64,000 nt of DNA, from contig OY781040.1 of the NCBI GenBank assembly GCA_963676095.1, forward strand, positions 1,054,001 to 1,118,000. The letters are read 5' to 3'. This stretch comes from G963676095 sp963676095 (GTDB lineage: Bacteria; Bacteroidota; Bacteroidia; Bacteroidales; Prolixibacteraceae). Below are positions 46,459 through 54,254 of the stretch, in pieces (the first letter of the stretch is position 1; each line of letters starts with the position of its first letter). Below the pieces are notes generated by a model that did no database searches, was not told the origin of the DNA, and saw nothing but the letters and a program-made list of their open reading frames with translations. A program made the translations under genes and the position numbers.

Positions 46459-46740
46459 TTGGATAAACTAAAAGCGTTTCACATCATTCTAACAGGTAGG
46501 GTCCAAGGCGTTGGACTCAGACATTTTACACAAAGAAAAGCTTTAGAACTGGGGCTTGACGGATGGGTCAGAAATAAAGGAGACGGAAGCGTAGAGGTCG
46601 AAGTCGAGGGAGATCCGTTTTTGATTCAAATTTTTACAGACAGGATTAAATCAGGAAATTCATTCAGCCGGGTCGACCGGATTTTTACGACAGAATTACC
46701 TGAAATACATGGCTATAACTCTTTTTATATTAAGTATTGA
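46459..46740 (+). CDS. acyP: Acylphosphatase with TTG start
   Basis: A 93-aa enzyme, usual family length, started at TTG (46459). The catalytic Arg lies in GRVQGVGLRHFTQ and the Asn in LDGWVRNKGDGSVEVEVEG. It hydrolyses acyl phosphates such as 1,3-bisphosphoglycerate and carbamoyl phosphate in the cytosol. The TTG is needed because no ATG or GTG lies near the start of the conserved domain. The right side is now followed by an IS630 element 54 bases downstream. Confidence 0.93.
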   Translation: MDKLKAFHIILTGRVQGVGLRHFTQRKALELGLDGWVRNKGDGSVEVEVEGDPFLIQIFTDRIKSGNSFSRVDRIFTTELPEIHGYNSFYIKY

Positions 46741-46794
46741 ACCTGGAAACCCGTTCTTCATACAAAAACAGGGACGCGCAAATATTACTTAACC

Positions 46795-47886
46795 TAAGTA
46801 TGTGATAAAAAATAGTTTTCATTATTTTATTAACTTTGGTCCCATTATGGGACGAGTCAATACACCAATTCTCACACCGGAGCAACACAGGGAATTAGAA
46901 GCTGGATTCAAGCGTGGGTCAAGCCATTGTTTCCGGATGCGTTGCCAAAGCATACTGCTTAAATCCGAAGGCCGCAGTTCTGCAGAAGTGGGAGCTATTA
47001 CAGGCATGTGTAATGTAAGTGTCAACAGTTGGCTAAAGCGGTACAAGTCCGAGGGGCTATTGGGCTTGCGCACCAAGCCTGGCCGGGGCCGTAAGCCGAT
47101 TATTGATATGGTCGAAGATAAGGAAGCTATCCTGGCAGCCATTAAAGCCAACCGGCAACGTATGCAAACAGCGAAAGCCGAATGGGTGCAGCAAAGCGGG
47201 AAAAATGTTAGCAGCAGCACCTTCAAGAATTTTTTAAAAAGTTTGGCGGACGATATAAACGAATAAGACGCCGGAGCAAAGGCAAGCCGATACCGGAATA
47301 TTATGATCTTCAGGTCGAAAAACTGAAAGAGCTTGAGCAGTTGAGTATGGAAGGAATAATCGATCTTTTTTATGGCGATGAAACCCATGTGTGCAGCGAA
47401 GGATATGTTCCTTACGGCTGGCAATTTCCGGATGAGGATGTTTGTATCCTTTCGGAGAAAGCTTATAAACTCAATTGTTTTGGATTTATAAACAGGCAGA
47501 GCCAATGCTGGTGGGAAACCACCCAGGAAAATATTGATGCCCAGTTTGTATTGGAATATTTGGAGAAATTTTCTTTTCAGATCCACAAAAAAACATTTAT
47601 GGTATTGGACAACGCTCGTGTACATAAGGCTAAACCCATTCAGGAAAGGATTCCTTATTGGCAGAAAAGGGGATTGTTTATCTTTTTTCTTCCCCCCCTA
47701 TTCCCCTCACCTGAACATCGCTGAAACCCTTTGGAGAAAATTGAAGAAAGAATGGCTGAACCCGGAAGACTATCTCTACAAGGATACTCTCTTTTACCCA
47801 ACTAACCGGTGCCTGGCTAGCTTGAATAAGAACTTCAAAATTAATTTTTCCCATTTTAATGTAAACTAATTTTTAACGGGTACTTA
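46795..47886 (+). mobile_element. IS630-family insertion sequence (probably inactive)
   Basis: About 1.09 kb, with imperfect terminal repeats. The left end TAAGTATGTGATAAAAAATA and the inverted right end TAAGTACCCGTTAAAAATTA share most positions and both continue with GTTT(T/A)CATTA. A TA dinucleotide flanks both ends (46795-46796 and 47885-47886), as expected for IS630/Tc1-type insertion at TA. It lies between the acylphosphatase gene and the convergent glycosyltransferase gene, breaking neither. Confidence 0.82.
46847..47869 (+). pseudogene. IS630 transposase with two frame changes
   Basis: The frame opens at MGRVNTPILTPEQH (46847) with an N-terminal HTH (GLLGLRTKPGRGRKPII). It must shift by -1 at T-TTA-AAA (47233-47239) to continue as KKFGGRYKRIRRRSKGKP, then the DDE part (YGDETHVCSEGYVPYGW; VLDNARVHKAK). 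A second change is needed at the seven-C run at 47692-47698 to regain PPYSPHLNIAETLWRKLKKEW. The first is a canonical slippery heptamer and may be programmed, as in some IS630 members; the second looks like a simple C insertion and would cut off the last catalytic Glu region. Confidence 0.85.
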
Positions 47887-47898
47887 ATATTAAACAGA

Positions 47899-49128
47899 TT
47901 ATATTTTTTCCTCTGCCTTTCCCTCCGGATCACCGGACCTTTTTTTCATTTGCAGCTGCAAGTATGCTTCATCCATATCCTGAAATTTGTAAAACCTGGC
48001 ATGGGAAAAATTCAGAAATTTCATAATCTTAAAGGCATTGAATGACAAAAAGAACCTCTTGTGAAATGAAACGAGAGAGGAACTGTTCCGCTTAATCTCC
48101 AACAATTTTTCGCCGAAATGATCTTCCTCCAGAAAAGCAGTAAGAGGCTCGGCTATTCCCTTTCCCTCGAACGGGCAGACAACCTGTCCGCCACTATAAA
48201 ACAAAGGGATCATCCTCAAAAAATACTTCAGGTCACAAAATGATCGAAAACAATATGCTCTCATCAAACTATCATCGCCTTCGAACCATTTTTTCATAGC
48301 AAAACCGGTTCCGAATGGGACCCGGTCCGAAACCCTTGCAGAAGGATAAACCCGGGTCGAATTAAGTTCCGCAATTAGTCCCAACTGGGTTAGTTTATGC
48401 AAAAAATAAAAATCTTCCCCGGCCTGCCTCCGGTTCATTCCGCCTTGTTTCACATAAGCATCGGCCCTAACAGCAAACGCTGACCCTATTGTATGGATGG
48501 CATTCGGGTAACCTGAAAAAGCAAGGGCTTCCTTGTAATAATGAAGATATTTTTCATAAAGAAGTATCCCTGTACGGAGTCTTTCGTCCTCCAACTCGTC
48601 AACACGATGACAAAAGGCGAGTGTGGCTCCCACCGGATTTAAACCGGAATGAAACAGTTGCTCTGTCTGAACAAAATAATTGGTATCGACCAGGGTATCT
48701 GCATCAAGAGAAAGAATAATACCTCTTGGGTTTCCAACCTCTTCGAAACGTCTGATTGCTTCATCCATTCCTGTTTTCCTGGCCATTCCTGCCCCCGCAT
48801 GTTTTTTTGGAAACGGCGCAGGACGTATCGTATAAAGGTTAAAAAAAGAACCAGGATTCAGCTTTTTCCAATCAGACAATTCACTGATTGTAATATCATT
48901 TTGTCTGTGCACATTTTCAGTACAAAATTCGGGTTCATTCACCACGACAATCACTTCTACCCCGGACTGCGGAACCAAGCATAACGAAAGGGAATTTATT
49001 GTCCTCAAAAGTTCAGGCTCTATATAGGAAGGTATTACCACAATTATGCCCAGATCCGGCACAGGCGCTTGTTCAATAAAGGCCGGGTAACGAACATACC
49101 GTTCAATATAACCTTTTGAAAATGACAT
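47899..49128 (-). CDS. Family 2 glycosyltransferase
   Basis: A 409-aa GT-A enzyme with no clear membrane segment. The nucleotide-binding strand begins GIIVVIPSYIEPEL, the metal motif is LSLDADTLVD, and acceptor-side motifs are GSAFAVRADAYVKQGG and AGEDFYFLHKLTQLG, holding the probable catalytic ED. The C-terminal third (about 270-409) is helical. The donor and acceptor sugars are unknown, and no other polysaccharide genes are adjacent. Its ATG is 19 bases past the strong terminator of the OmpH gene, so expression is by read-through or by a promoter inside the OmpH region. Confidence 0.85.
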   Translation of the reverse strand: MSFSKGYIERYVRYPAFIEQAPVPDLGIIVVIPSYIEPELLRTINSLSLCLVPQSGVEVIVVVNEPEFCTENVHRQNDITISELSDWKKLNPGSFFNLYTIRPAPFPKKHAGAGMARKTGMDEAIRRFEEVGNPRGIILSLDADTLVDTNYFVQTEQLFHSGLNPVGATLAFCHRVDELEDERLRTGILLYEKYLHYYKEALAFSGYPNAIHTIGSAFAVRADAYVKQGGMNRRQAGEDFYFLHKLTQLGLIAELNSTRVYPSARVSDRVPFGTGFAMKKWFEGDDSLMRAYCFRSFCDLKYFLRMIPLFYSGGQVVCPFEGKGIAEPLTAFLEEDHFGEKLLEIKRNSSSLVSFHKRFFLSFNAFKIMKFLNFSHARFYKFQDMDEAYLQLQMKKRSGDPEGKAEEKI

Positions 49129-49146
49129 AATCCGGCAGAAAAAAAA

Positions 49147-49165
49147 ATCCGGGCATAACCCGGAT
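49147..49165 (-). terminator. Strong intrinsic terminator after the OmpH-like gene
   Basis: ATCCGGG (49147-49153), loop CATAA, CCCGGAT (49159-49165). On the minus strand nine T follow directly. Confidence 0.85.
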
Positions 49166-49186
49166 CTCGATTATTAAAGTTAGAAA

Positions 49187-49780
49187 TTATTTCTTTTTCG
49201 AATAACGGGCATTTAAAGCATCCAATATTTCCTTTGTAATATTGTGGGCTTCATCACCTATTAAAATCCCCGAGGAATTAAAGATATAAGCATACTTTTT
49301 ATTTTTATTGTAAATCTTCAAATAACTCATCAAGCTATCCAGCAACTGTTGGTTATTCGCATTTTGCATATCTGCTAATTTTCCTGATAGTTCCTGATCG
49401 AGATTAACAATTTCCTGCTGTTCTCCTGCCAACCTGTCACGTTCCTGAATAGCACGTTGTTCCGTCAAAAAACCACCGCGTTGAACTTTTTCCTGAAAAG
49501 CTGCGGCCTGTTCTTCAAATTTAGAACGTCGGTCAGAATATTCTTTTGTATAGGCATCCTGGTTTTTTGTAAAGGCATCATGAAGATCCTGTGCCAGATC
49601 ATAATTCATAACTAACGAATCGACTTTTATATAGGCAATTTTAAGATCGGTCAGCTGATCTGAAGTCTTTCCGCCCTTTACTTCAGTCCTGCTGCTATTG
49701 CCCGATGTAAAATGCAAAACATAAATCACAACCACAGCGACCAATAAAACCAGGTTGAGAATCAAAGAAGTATTTTTCAT
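49187..49780 (-). CDS. OmpH/Skp-family periplasmic chaperone-like protein
   Basis: A 197-aa protein with an N-terminal anchor (LILNLVLLVAVVVIYVLHF) and the Skp pattern: a short beta start (LKIAYIKVDSLVMNYDLAQ), a long coiled coil (about 70-150, EYSDRRSKFEEQAAAFQEKV and RDRLAGEQQEIVNLDQEL) and a terminal YAYIFNSSGILIGDEAHNIT strand. Skp proteins guard unfolded outer-membrane proteins in the periplasm. Because the signal is uncleaved in appearance, it may stay membrane-tethered. Here it is monocistronic, away from bamA. Confidence 0.87.
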   Translation of the reverse strand: MKNTSLILNLVLLVAVVVIYVLHFTSGNSSRTEVKGGKTSDQLTDLKIAYIKVDSLVMNYDLAQDLHDAFTKNQDAYTKEYSDRRSKFEEQAAAFQEKVQRGGFLTEQRAIQERDRLAGEQQEIVNLDQELSGKLADMQNANNQQLLDSLMSYLKIYNKNKKYAYIFNSSGILIGDEAHNITKEILDALNARYSKKK

Positions 49781-50181
49781 GTGTCAGTTTTTAAATTAAT
49801 GCTTATATAAATTTCGTTTCAATACTTTTCAGATTAAATATTTCCCCCCTTTCACCACACTCTTACATTAATAACAGAATATGAATGTGCCAGACCTTTA
49901 ACTTAATCACTGCTGTCCCGATTATTTATTATCCCTTTTTAATTTTTAGACAGTCCATCTTCTACAACCAAACTTCAGGTCATTTATTACCAGAGCCAAA
50001 AATAAATATTTAAAATCATGTATTCACCTTATATCACGATATTTTTTACAAAGCGTTCAGCATCTGTTTGGCATTAAAACATGCGTAAAATCATTATTTT
50101 TCAGTGACAAACATCATTGAACAGATTCGGGATCCCCTTGTATTTTTACAACATATAAAATAACGATTAATAAAATTTCTA
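49781..50181. other. Intergenic region with proline dehydrogenase promoter
   Basis: About 400 bases between divergent genes, AT rich. ATTG (50116-50119), 21 bases, TATTTTTA (50141-50148) is a reasonable plus-strand promoter, 34 bases before the proline dehydrogenase start. I see nothing else of note. Confidence 0.4.
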
Positions 50182-51093
50182 ATGCTAAACAAATTAATTG
50201 CGAATCTTCTCCCACATATGCCGGAAAAGCTCATCTGGATTTTTTCAAAGCGCTATATAGCCGGAGAAACAATAGAGGACGGTTTAAAGGTAGCCCATTC
50301 GCTAAATGCCAAGGGAATCGAAGTTTCCATCGACCTGCTTGGCGAATTCATCACAAGCCTGACCCAGGCTGAAGAAAACAAGAAGCAATACCTCAGCATC
50401 ATTGAACGTTTTGTGAAAGAAGGTATAAAAGGAAATTTTTCAGTAAAACCTTCCATGTTCGGATTGCTAATCGATAAAGAAACCTGCTTCACGCATATGC
50501 ATGAAATCGTAGCCAAGGCCAAAGAAAAGAATAATTTTATCCGGATCGATATGGAAGATTTCCAGTGTGTCGATGATGAAATTGACCTTTACAAAAGACT
50601 GGAGAAAGAATTTCCAGAACATGTTGGGCTGGTTATGCAGGCATATCTCAAAAGAACTTTCGACGATCTGCAGAACTTCAGTACCAGTAGCAACAATGGA
50701 TTTCCTTTCAATTTCAGATTATGCAAGGGGATTTATATCGAACCAGCCTCCATCGCTTATAAAGAGTACCAGGAAATCAGGAACCATTACCTGGAAGACC
50801 TTGAATTTATACTGAAAAATAAAATGTATATCGGCATTGCCACTCATGACAAATATCTTGTAGAAAATGCACTCCGTCTTCTGGAGAAGTATGAGGTTCC
50901 TGCTCATATGTACGAATTTCAAATGCTTTACGGTGTGACACCCGAACTGAGAAAATCAATCGTGGACAAGGGGCACAAAATGAGGGTTTATGTGCCATTC
51001 GGAAAAGAATGGTTTGGCTATTCAACTCGCCGGCTAAAAGAAAATCCCCAAATTGCCTCTCACATTATAAAAGCCCTGTTCAAGAGAGGGTAA
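50182..51093 (+). CDS. Proline dehydrogenase (PutA-type, single-domain)
   Basis: A 303-aa FAD enzyme of the short form found in Bacteroidetes and Gram-positive bacteria. Signatures are FIRIDMEDFQCVDDEIDLY, RLCKGIYIEP, IATHDKYLVENALRLLEKY, YEFQMLYGV, and YVPFGKEWFGYSTRRLKENP near the C-terminus. It oxidises proline to pyrroline-5-carboxylate, passing electrons to quinones. An insertion sequence begins 12 bases after the stop, and the original terminator seems to be now on the far side of that IS. Confidence 0.94.
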   Translation: MLNKLIANLLPHMPEKLIWIFSKRYIAGETIEDGLKVAHSLNAKGIEVSIDLLGEFITSLTQAEENKKQYLSIIERFVKEGIKGNFSVKPSMFGLLIDKETCFTHMHEIVAKAKEKNNFIRIDMEDFQCVDDEIDLYKRLEKEFPEHVGLVMQAYLKRTFDDLQNFSTSSNNGFPFNFRLCKGIYIEPASIAYKEYQEIRNHYLEDLEFILKNKMYIGIATHDKYLVENALRLLEKYEVPAHMYEFQMLYGVTPELRKSIVDKGHKMRVYVPFGKEWFGYSTRRLKENPQIASHIIKALFKRG

Positions 51094-51130
51094 GAAGGAT
51101 AATTTCAGAACTCCTGACCTGACGTAAAAT

Positions 51131-52864
51131 TCATGTCGCGATTTCAAAGTTAAGCACCAGGTTAGTCCCGGGATATTTTGTCTGACAGGCGTTGATTTGT
51201 TGGATTACTTTCTGAAGGGCAGCATTCATTCTGCTGGTTGACTGGCTATAGATTTTTACGGTCAGTTTGTTATTTTGCGCATCCGGGATGATGTCTGCCG
51301 GTGACTTGATCATACTTTTTACCAGGGTTCGTTTTTCATCGACGCTTCTTTTAAAGCCAGGGGAGAGCAGGTTGGCAAAAGAAGTTTCGGCCCGGTAACA
51401 GATCATCTTGATGATGTTCTGGAAACGCTTACTTTCGGTATGCAATTTGGCGTAGCGGATCTCTTGGGGCATTTCCCTGATTTTGATCCGGCTTGGGATC
51501 CGGCTTCTTTTCTCCAGCCATTCTTTTTCCAGATTTTCCAGTTCCCGGAGTTCCTCGCGGACTTTGCCCTGTCTTTGCTGGTATTTGCCCGAGTGATCCA
51601 GGTCTTCTTCCAGGTGATCTTCGATCAACTCAAACAGAAGGGCTTTGCGGCGGCTGATCTTTTCCCTTAACTTACCGATTTTGCAGGTGATATTATTGTA
51701 CTCAGGATTGTTTACCACCATCTCCTGATCGATCTGTTCTACTGTGTATTGCATGATCCGGTCAAAGTCGTAGTCTTGTCTCATGTACTTGAAAAAATTT
51801 TCCTGGCTCCAGCGGGCAAACATGTAAAGGGCAATCAGCAAGACCGACAATTTTTTGTTGGTAGTGATCACGCTGGTTTGGTGCCCATCCGATAACCTCC
51901 TGACTTCCCGCATGGGTACCCCGTTCAATACCACCGGTTTTTCTTCCAGCATCATGGTGTTTGGATTACCTTCGATATCAATGGTGTAAGGGGAAAAGTC
52001 ATTTTCATCCCAGCAATCTTTCACTGCTTTGCGGTAAGTGATCACGGCAATGCGGTAATCATCCCATATTTTTTTAAAAAACTCAGGGCTGTATGCTTCC
52101 CGGTCGAAAACAAGGGTTAACCGGGGCAGGTCAGGGTCCTGCTCCAATTCTTCCGGGGTATATTTGCACGGCATCTGTTCCAGTAACGCGGGGATAATGG
52201 CCCCGTCCAGCATCTCCAGTAACTTCTCATTCACCTGCCCGGTGACATAGAAATAAGGCATCCCCCGGGAGTTATTTACCCAAAATTCCTGCATCCCCGG
52301 CAGGCAAAGCTTTTGCCTGGATACATGTTTCTTTCCCAGGCGGGCCTGGTATCCGGTGTAAACCTGAACATGCCCGTCAATGTAATAAAACTCGTTTTCT
52401 TCTGCACATGACCACTTGCCGGCCAATTCCATGTTCCAATCCCGGGTGTGCCCCTGGGTGCAGATCTCTTTTAATTTACCCCGTAAGCATTTGGCTTCCG
52501 GTACCCGGTCCAGGCCCATGATCTTGCCAAATTCACCGGGACTGTGGTGCTTTAACTGCTCGGGGTTTTTGATCCTGCGCAAATACATGAAAGCCAAAAA
52601 TAAAACGATAAAATCCAGGTAATAATAGCCCGGATCCAGTTCTTGGTAGTGCTCCCTGAAACTAAACAGGCCGGTTTCTTCCAGAAAGGGTAACAGCAGC
52701 AGTACCCCTGCTTCGGGGACACTTTCACAAGCTTCAAAATATATCGGGGTGGTATCTATTTGGTGTTGAACAGCCATCTCCCGTTCTTCTGTTCTTGTTG
52801 CCCCCATACCCATTAGTTCACCGGCAAGCAGATCCAGATGGTTGCGATGGGAGGGTAAACTCAA
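51131..52864 (-). CDS. DDE-type transposase of the 2.3-kb IS
   Basis: A 577-aa protein. An RNase H-like core is indicated by FYYIDGHVQVYTG (Asp), LTLVFDREAYSPEFF (Asp) and MFARWSQENFFKYMRQ (Glu in a QEN motif like that of IS4-type transposases), with a long coiled-coil region afterwards (about 390-470). The frame begins at TTG (52864), overlapping the TGA of the HTH gene; an internal ATG at 52813 with GGTGA ahead of it is an alternative start. A -1 frameshift from the HTH gene would also join the frames. Confidence 0.87.
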   Translation of the reverse strand: MSLPSHRNHLDLLAGELMGMGATRTEEREMAVQHQIDTTPIYFEACESVPEAGVLLLLPFLEETGLFSFREHYQELDPGYYYLDFIVLFLAFMYLRRIKNPEQLKHHSPGEFGKIMGLDRVPEAKCLRGKLKEICTQGHTRDWNMELAGKWSCAEENEFYYIDGHVQVYTGYQARLGKKHVSRQKLCLPGMQEFWVNNSRGMPYFYVTGQVNEKLLEMLDGAIIPALLEQMPCKYTPEELEQDPDLPRLTLVFDREAYSPEFFKKIWDDYRIAVITYRKAVKDCWDENDFSPYTIDIEGNPNTMMLEEKPVVLNGVPMREVRRLSDGHQTSVITTNKKLSVLLIALYMFARWSQENFFKYMRQDYDFDRIMQYTVEQIDQEMVVNNPEYNNITCKIGKLREKISRRKALLFELIEDHLEEDLDHSGKYQQRQGKVREELRELENLEKEWLEKRSRIPSRIKIREMPQEIRYAKLHTESKRFQNIIKMICYRAETSFANLLSPGFKRSVDEKRTLVKSMIKSPADIIPDAQNNKLTVKIYSQSTSRMNAALQKVIQQINACQTKYPGTNLVLNFEIAT

Positions 52865-53337
52865 AGCCGGGGATATCCCTCCGGGCGGCTCTTTTTTTTA
52901 ATGGTCCCTTGCCTGATGTGGTAACGCAACGCTCCTTCGGTAACCCCCAACTCCCTGGCTACCCTGGCTACCGGCTCATACCGGTCAAGCATCTGCTGAA
53001 CTGTCCTTAACACTTCATCGGTCAGCTTATGAGCATCCCCATGCTTGCCTTGTTTGTGGAAAAACCAATCCGTCCCTTTTTCCCGTAAGGTCCTGGCATA
53101 ACGCTGGATATTCCGGTTACTTACCCCTAAGGCTTTGGCCAACTCCGTGGGGCTGCATAACCGGCTCACGACCATATTGGCCAAAATATAACGGTAGCTG
53201 TTCAGGTCATTCTTATCATGGCAGAAAATGGGTGATCCATTATGCAGGTAATAGACAAAATCGTCTTTCTCAAAGAATCCAACGTTCGAATTCACCAGTT
53301 TGGTCGATGCCGGGAAAATGGGAAGCTGCATTTGCAT
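52861..53337 (-). CDS. Helix-turn-helix protein of the 2.3-kb IS
   Basis: A 158-aa protein with two HTH-like segments: about 60-85 (SPTELAKALGVSNRNIQRYAR) and about 120-145 (EPVARVARELGVTEGALRYH), split by a basic linker. It probably binds the IS ends or acts as the DNA-binding arm of the transposase. It is encoded first and its stop overlaps the transposase frame, which suggests reinitiation or frameshifting. The opening part (about 1-45) is beta-like. Confidence 0.85.
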   Translation of the reverse strand: MQMQLPIFPASTKLVNSNVGFFEKDDFVYYLHNGSPIFCHDKNDLNSYRYILANMVVSRLCSPTELAKALGVSNRNIQRYARTLREKGTDWFFHKQGKHGDAHKLTDEVLRTVQQMLDRYEPVARVARELGVTEGALRYHIRQGTIKKKSRPEGYPRL

Positions 53338-53452
53338 AACCGTATTTTTTCCTGTAAAAATGCGACTTCATCTTTTACGATCCAAATCCATTAACTATTT
53401 GATTCATATTTCTCAGGTCAGGAGTTCTGAATTTATAATGGATGAATGATTA

Positions 53453-53513
53453 TTGTACGTCATAGAGATCCGTCTATTCCGGATCTCTATGACGTACAAA
53501 GTGATCTTTTTTT
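53453..53513. terminator. 20-bp perfect hairpin with T-tract
   Basis: TTGTACGTCATAGAGATCCG (53453-53472), 7-nt loop, exact complement at 53480-53499, and a T-run at 53507-53513 on the plus strand. With the IS taken out it would lie about 42 bases after the proline dehydrogenase stop, so it was probably that gene's terminator. It may now also end the minus-strand nitroreductase transcript. Confidence 0.85.
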
Positions 53514-53533
53514 CTCCCTGCATACAGGATATT

Positions 53534-54103
53534 TTATTTTTTCAGAATTAGTTCGCTCATTGCCCTTTTGGGAACGTGATGAATGTCATGTTCATCACGC
53601 CAGTATCTGTAATCCCCGGCTTTCATTTCTTCAATCACAACTGTTTCTGCGGGTTTTCCCAAAGCAAGCACCAGCAGGATATCATAACGTTCATCGATTT
53701 TAAAGAGATCCCGTAGTTGTTGCTTTTTTACCGACGCAACAATACAACCTCCGTAACCGGCTTCGGAGGCTCCAAGCATGATTGATTGGGCTGCAATTCC
53801 ATCATCACAATAGTAATTGGTCGAAACATCCCTGTCATTCAGGATAATAACATAAGCCGACGGACGTTCTCCTTCTGCAGGTCCGTCCCAATTGCGCAGA
53901 TAACCTGCCCATCCCAGAAGAGGGAACACCCTGTTACACTCGTCTTCACGGGTAACGAGGATATATCTCATTGACTGAGCATTCCTTGCACTTCCTGAAA
54001 GCCTGGCCAAATCAATCCAACCAGTCAGCTGTTCCGGGGTTATTCGCATATTTTCATGAAAACGGCGATAACTTCTGTTTTTCAATATTAGATCTTTCAA
54101 CAT
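53534..54103 (-). CDS. Nitroreductase-family oxidoreductase
   Basis: A 189-aa FMN-dependent enzyme. It begins MLKDLILKNRSYRRFHENM, the family's substrate/FMN entry signature with an SYRRF core. GSARNAQSMRYILV and DDGIAAQSIMLGASEAGYGGCIVAS are conserved. The C-terminal part is VLALGKPAETVVIEEM. Members reduce nitro compounds, quinones or flavins with NAD(P)H; the natural substrate is not apparent. It is divergent from the xylose regulator, and a CAAATTTA (minus TAAATTTG, 54129-54136) may be its -7 box. Confidence 0.9.
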   Translation of the reverse strand: MLKDLILKNRSYRRFHENMRITPEQLTGWIDLARLSGSARNAQSMRYILVTREDECNRVFPLLGWAGYLRNWDGPAEGERPSAYVIILNDRDVSTNYYCDDGIAAQSIMLGASEAGYGGCIVASVKKQQLRDLFKIDERYDILLVLALGKPAETVVIEEMKAGDYRYWRDEHDIHHVPKRAMSELILKK

Positions 54104-54128
54104 ATTTCTTTGAATTTTTATTGATGTA

Positions 54129-54136
54129 CAAATTTA
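54129..54136 (-). promoter_or_regulatory. Putative -7 box of the nitroreductase gene
   Basis: TAAATTTG on the minus strand, 26 bases before the ATG. No TTTG at the expected -33 spacing. Confidence 0.4.
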
Positions 54137-54221
54137 GCGACAAATGCAAAGACTTCCCCCTTTCGGTACCAAGCAAACCATAGTCATTCCCCCAAATGGC
54201 TTTTTATCCCAAATTTCTTTG

Positions 54222-54229
54222 TATGTTTG
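54222..54229 (+). promoter_or_regulatory. Putative -7 box of the xylose regulator gene
   Basis: TATGTTTG, a perfect TAnnTTTG, 26 bases before the chosen ATG at 54255. A -33 element is not obvious. Confidence 0.45.
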
Positions 54230-54254
54230 CATAACAGAACAGAACACTTTTGCG

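Larger units (their letters stand above)
51106..53429 (-). mobile_element. Two-gene IS with 17-bp perfect terminal repeats and 5-bp target duplication
   Basis: Left end CAGAACTCCTGACCTGA (51106-51122); right end TCAGGTCAGGAGTTCTG (53413-53429), exact reverse complement. AATTT is duplicated on both sides (51101-51105 and 53430-53434). The element is 2324 bp and carries, on the minus strand, an HTH protein gene and a DDE transposase gene joined by a TTGA overlap. I cannot name the IS family with certainty. The ends and target duplication are intact, so the insertion looks recent. Confidence 0.9.

Noticed and set aside
46822..47625. Long open minus-strand frame across the IS630 element
   Set aside because: It is the reverse shadow of the transposase, with no family features.
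53453..53499. Perfect 20-bp inverted repeat considered as an IS end or CRISPR repeat
   Set aside because: It occurs once, has a 7-nt loop and is followed by a T-run, so a terminator explains it; the IS ends are defined by other repeats.
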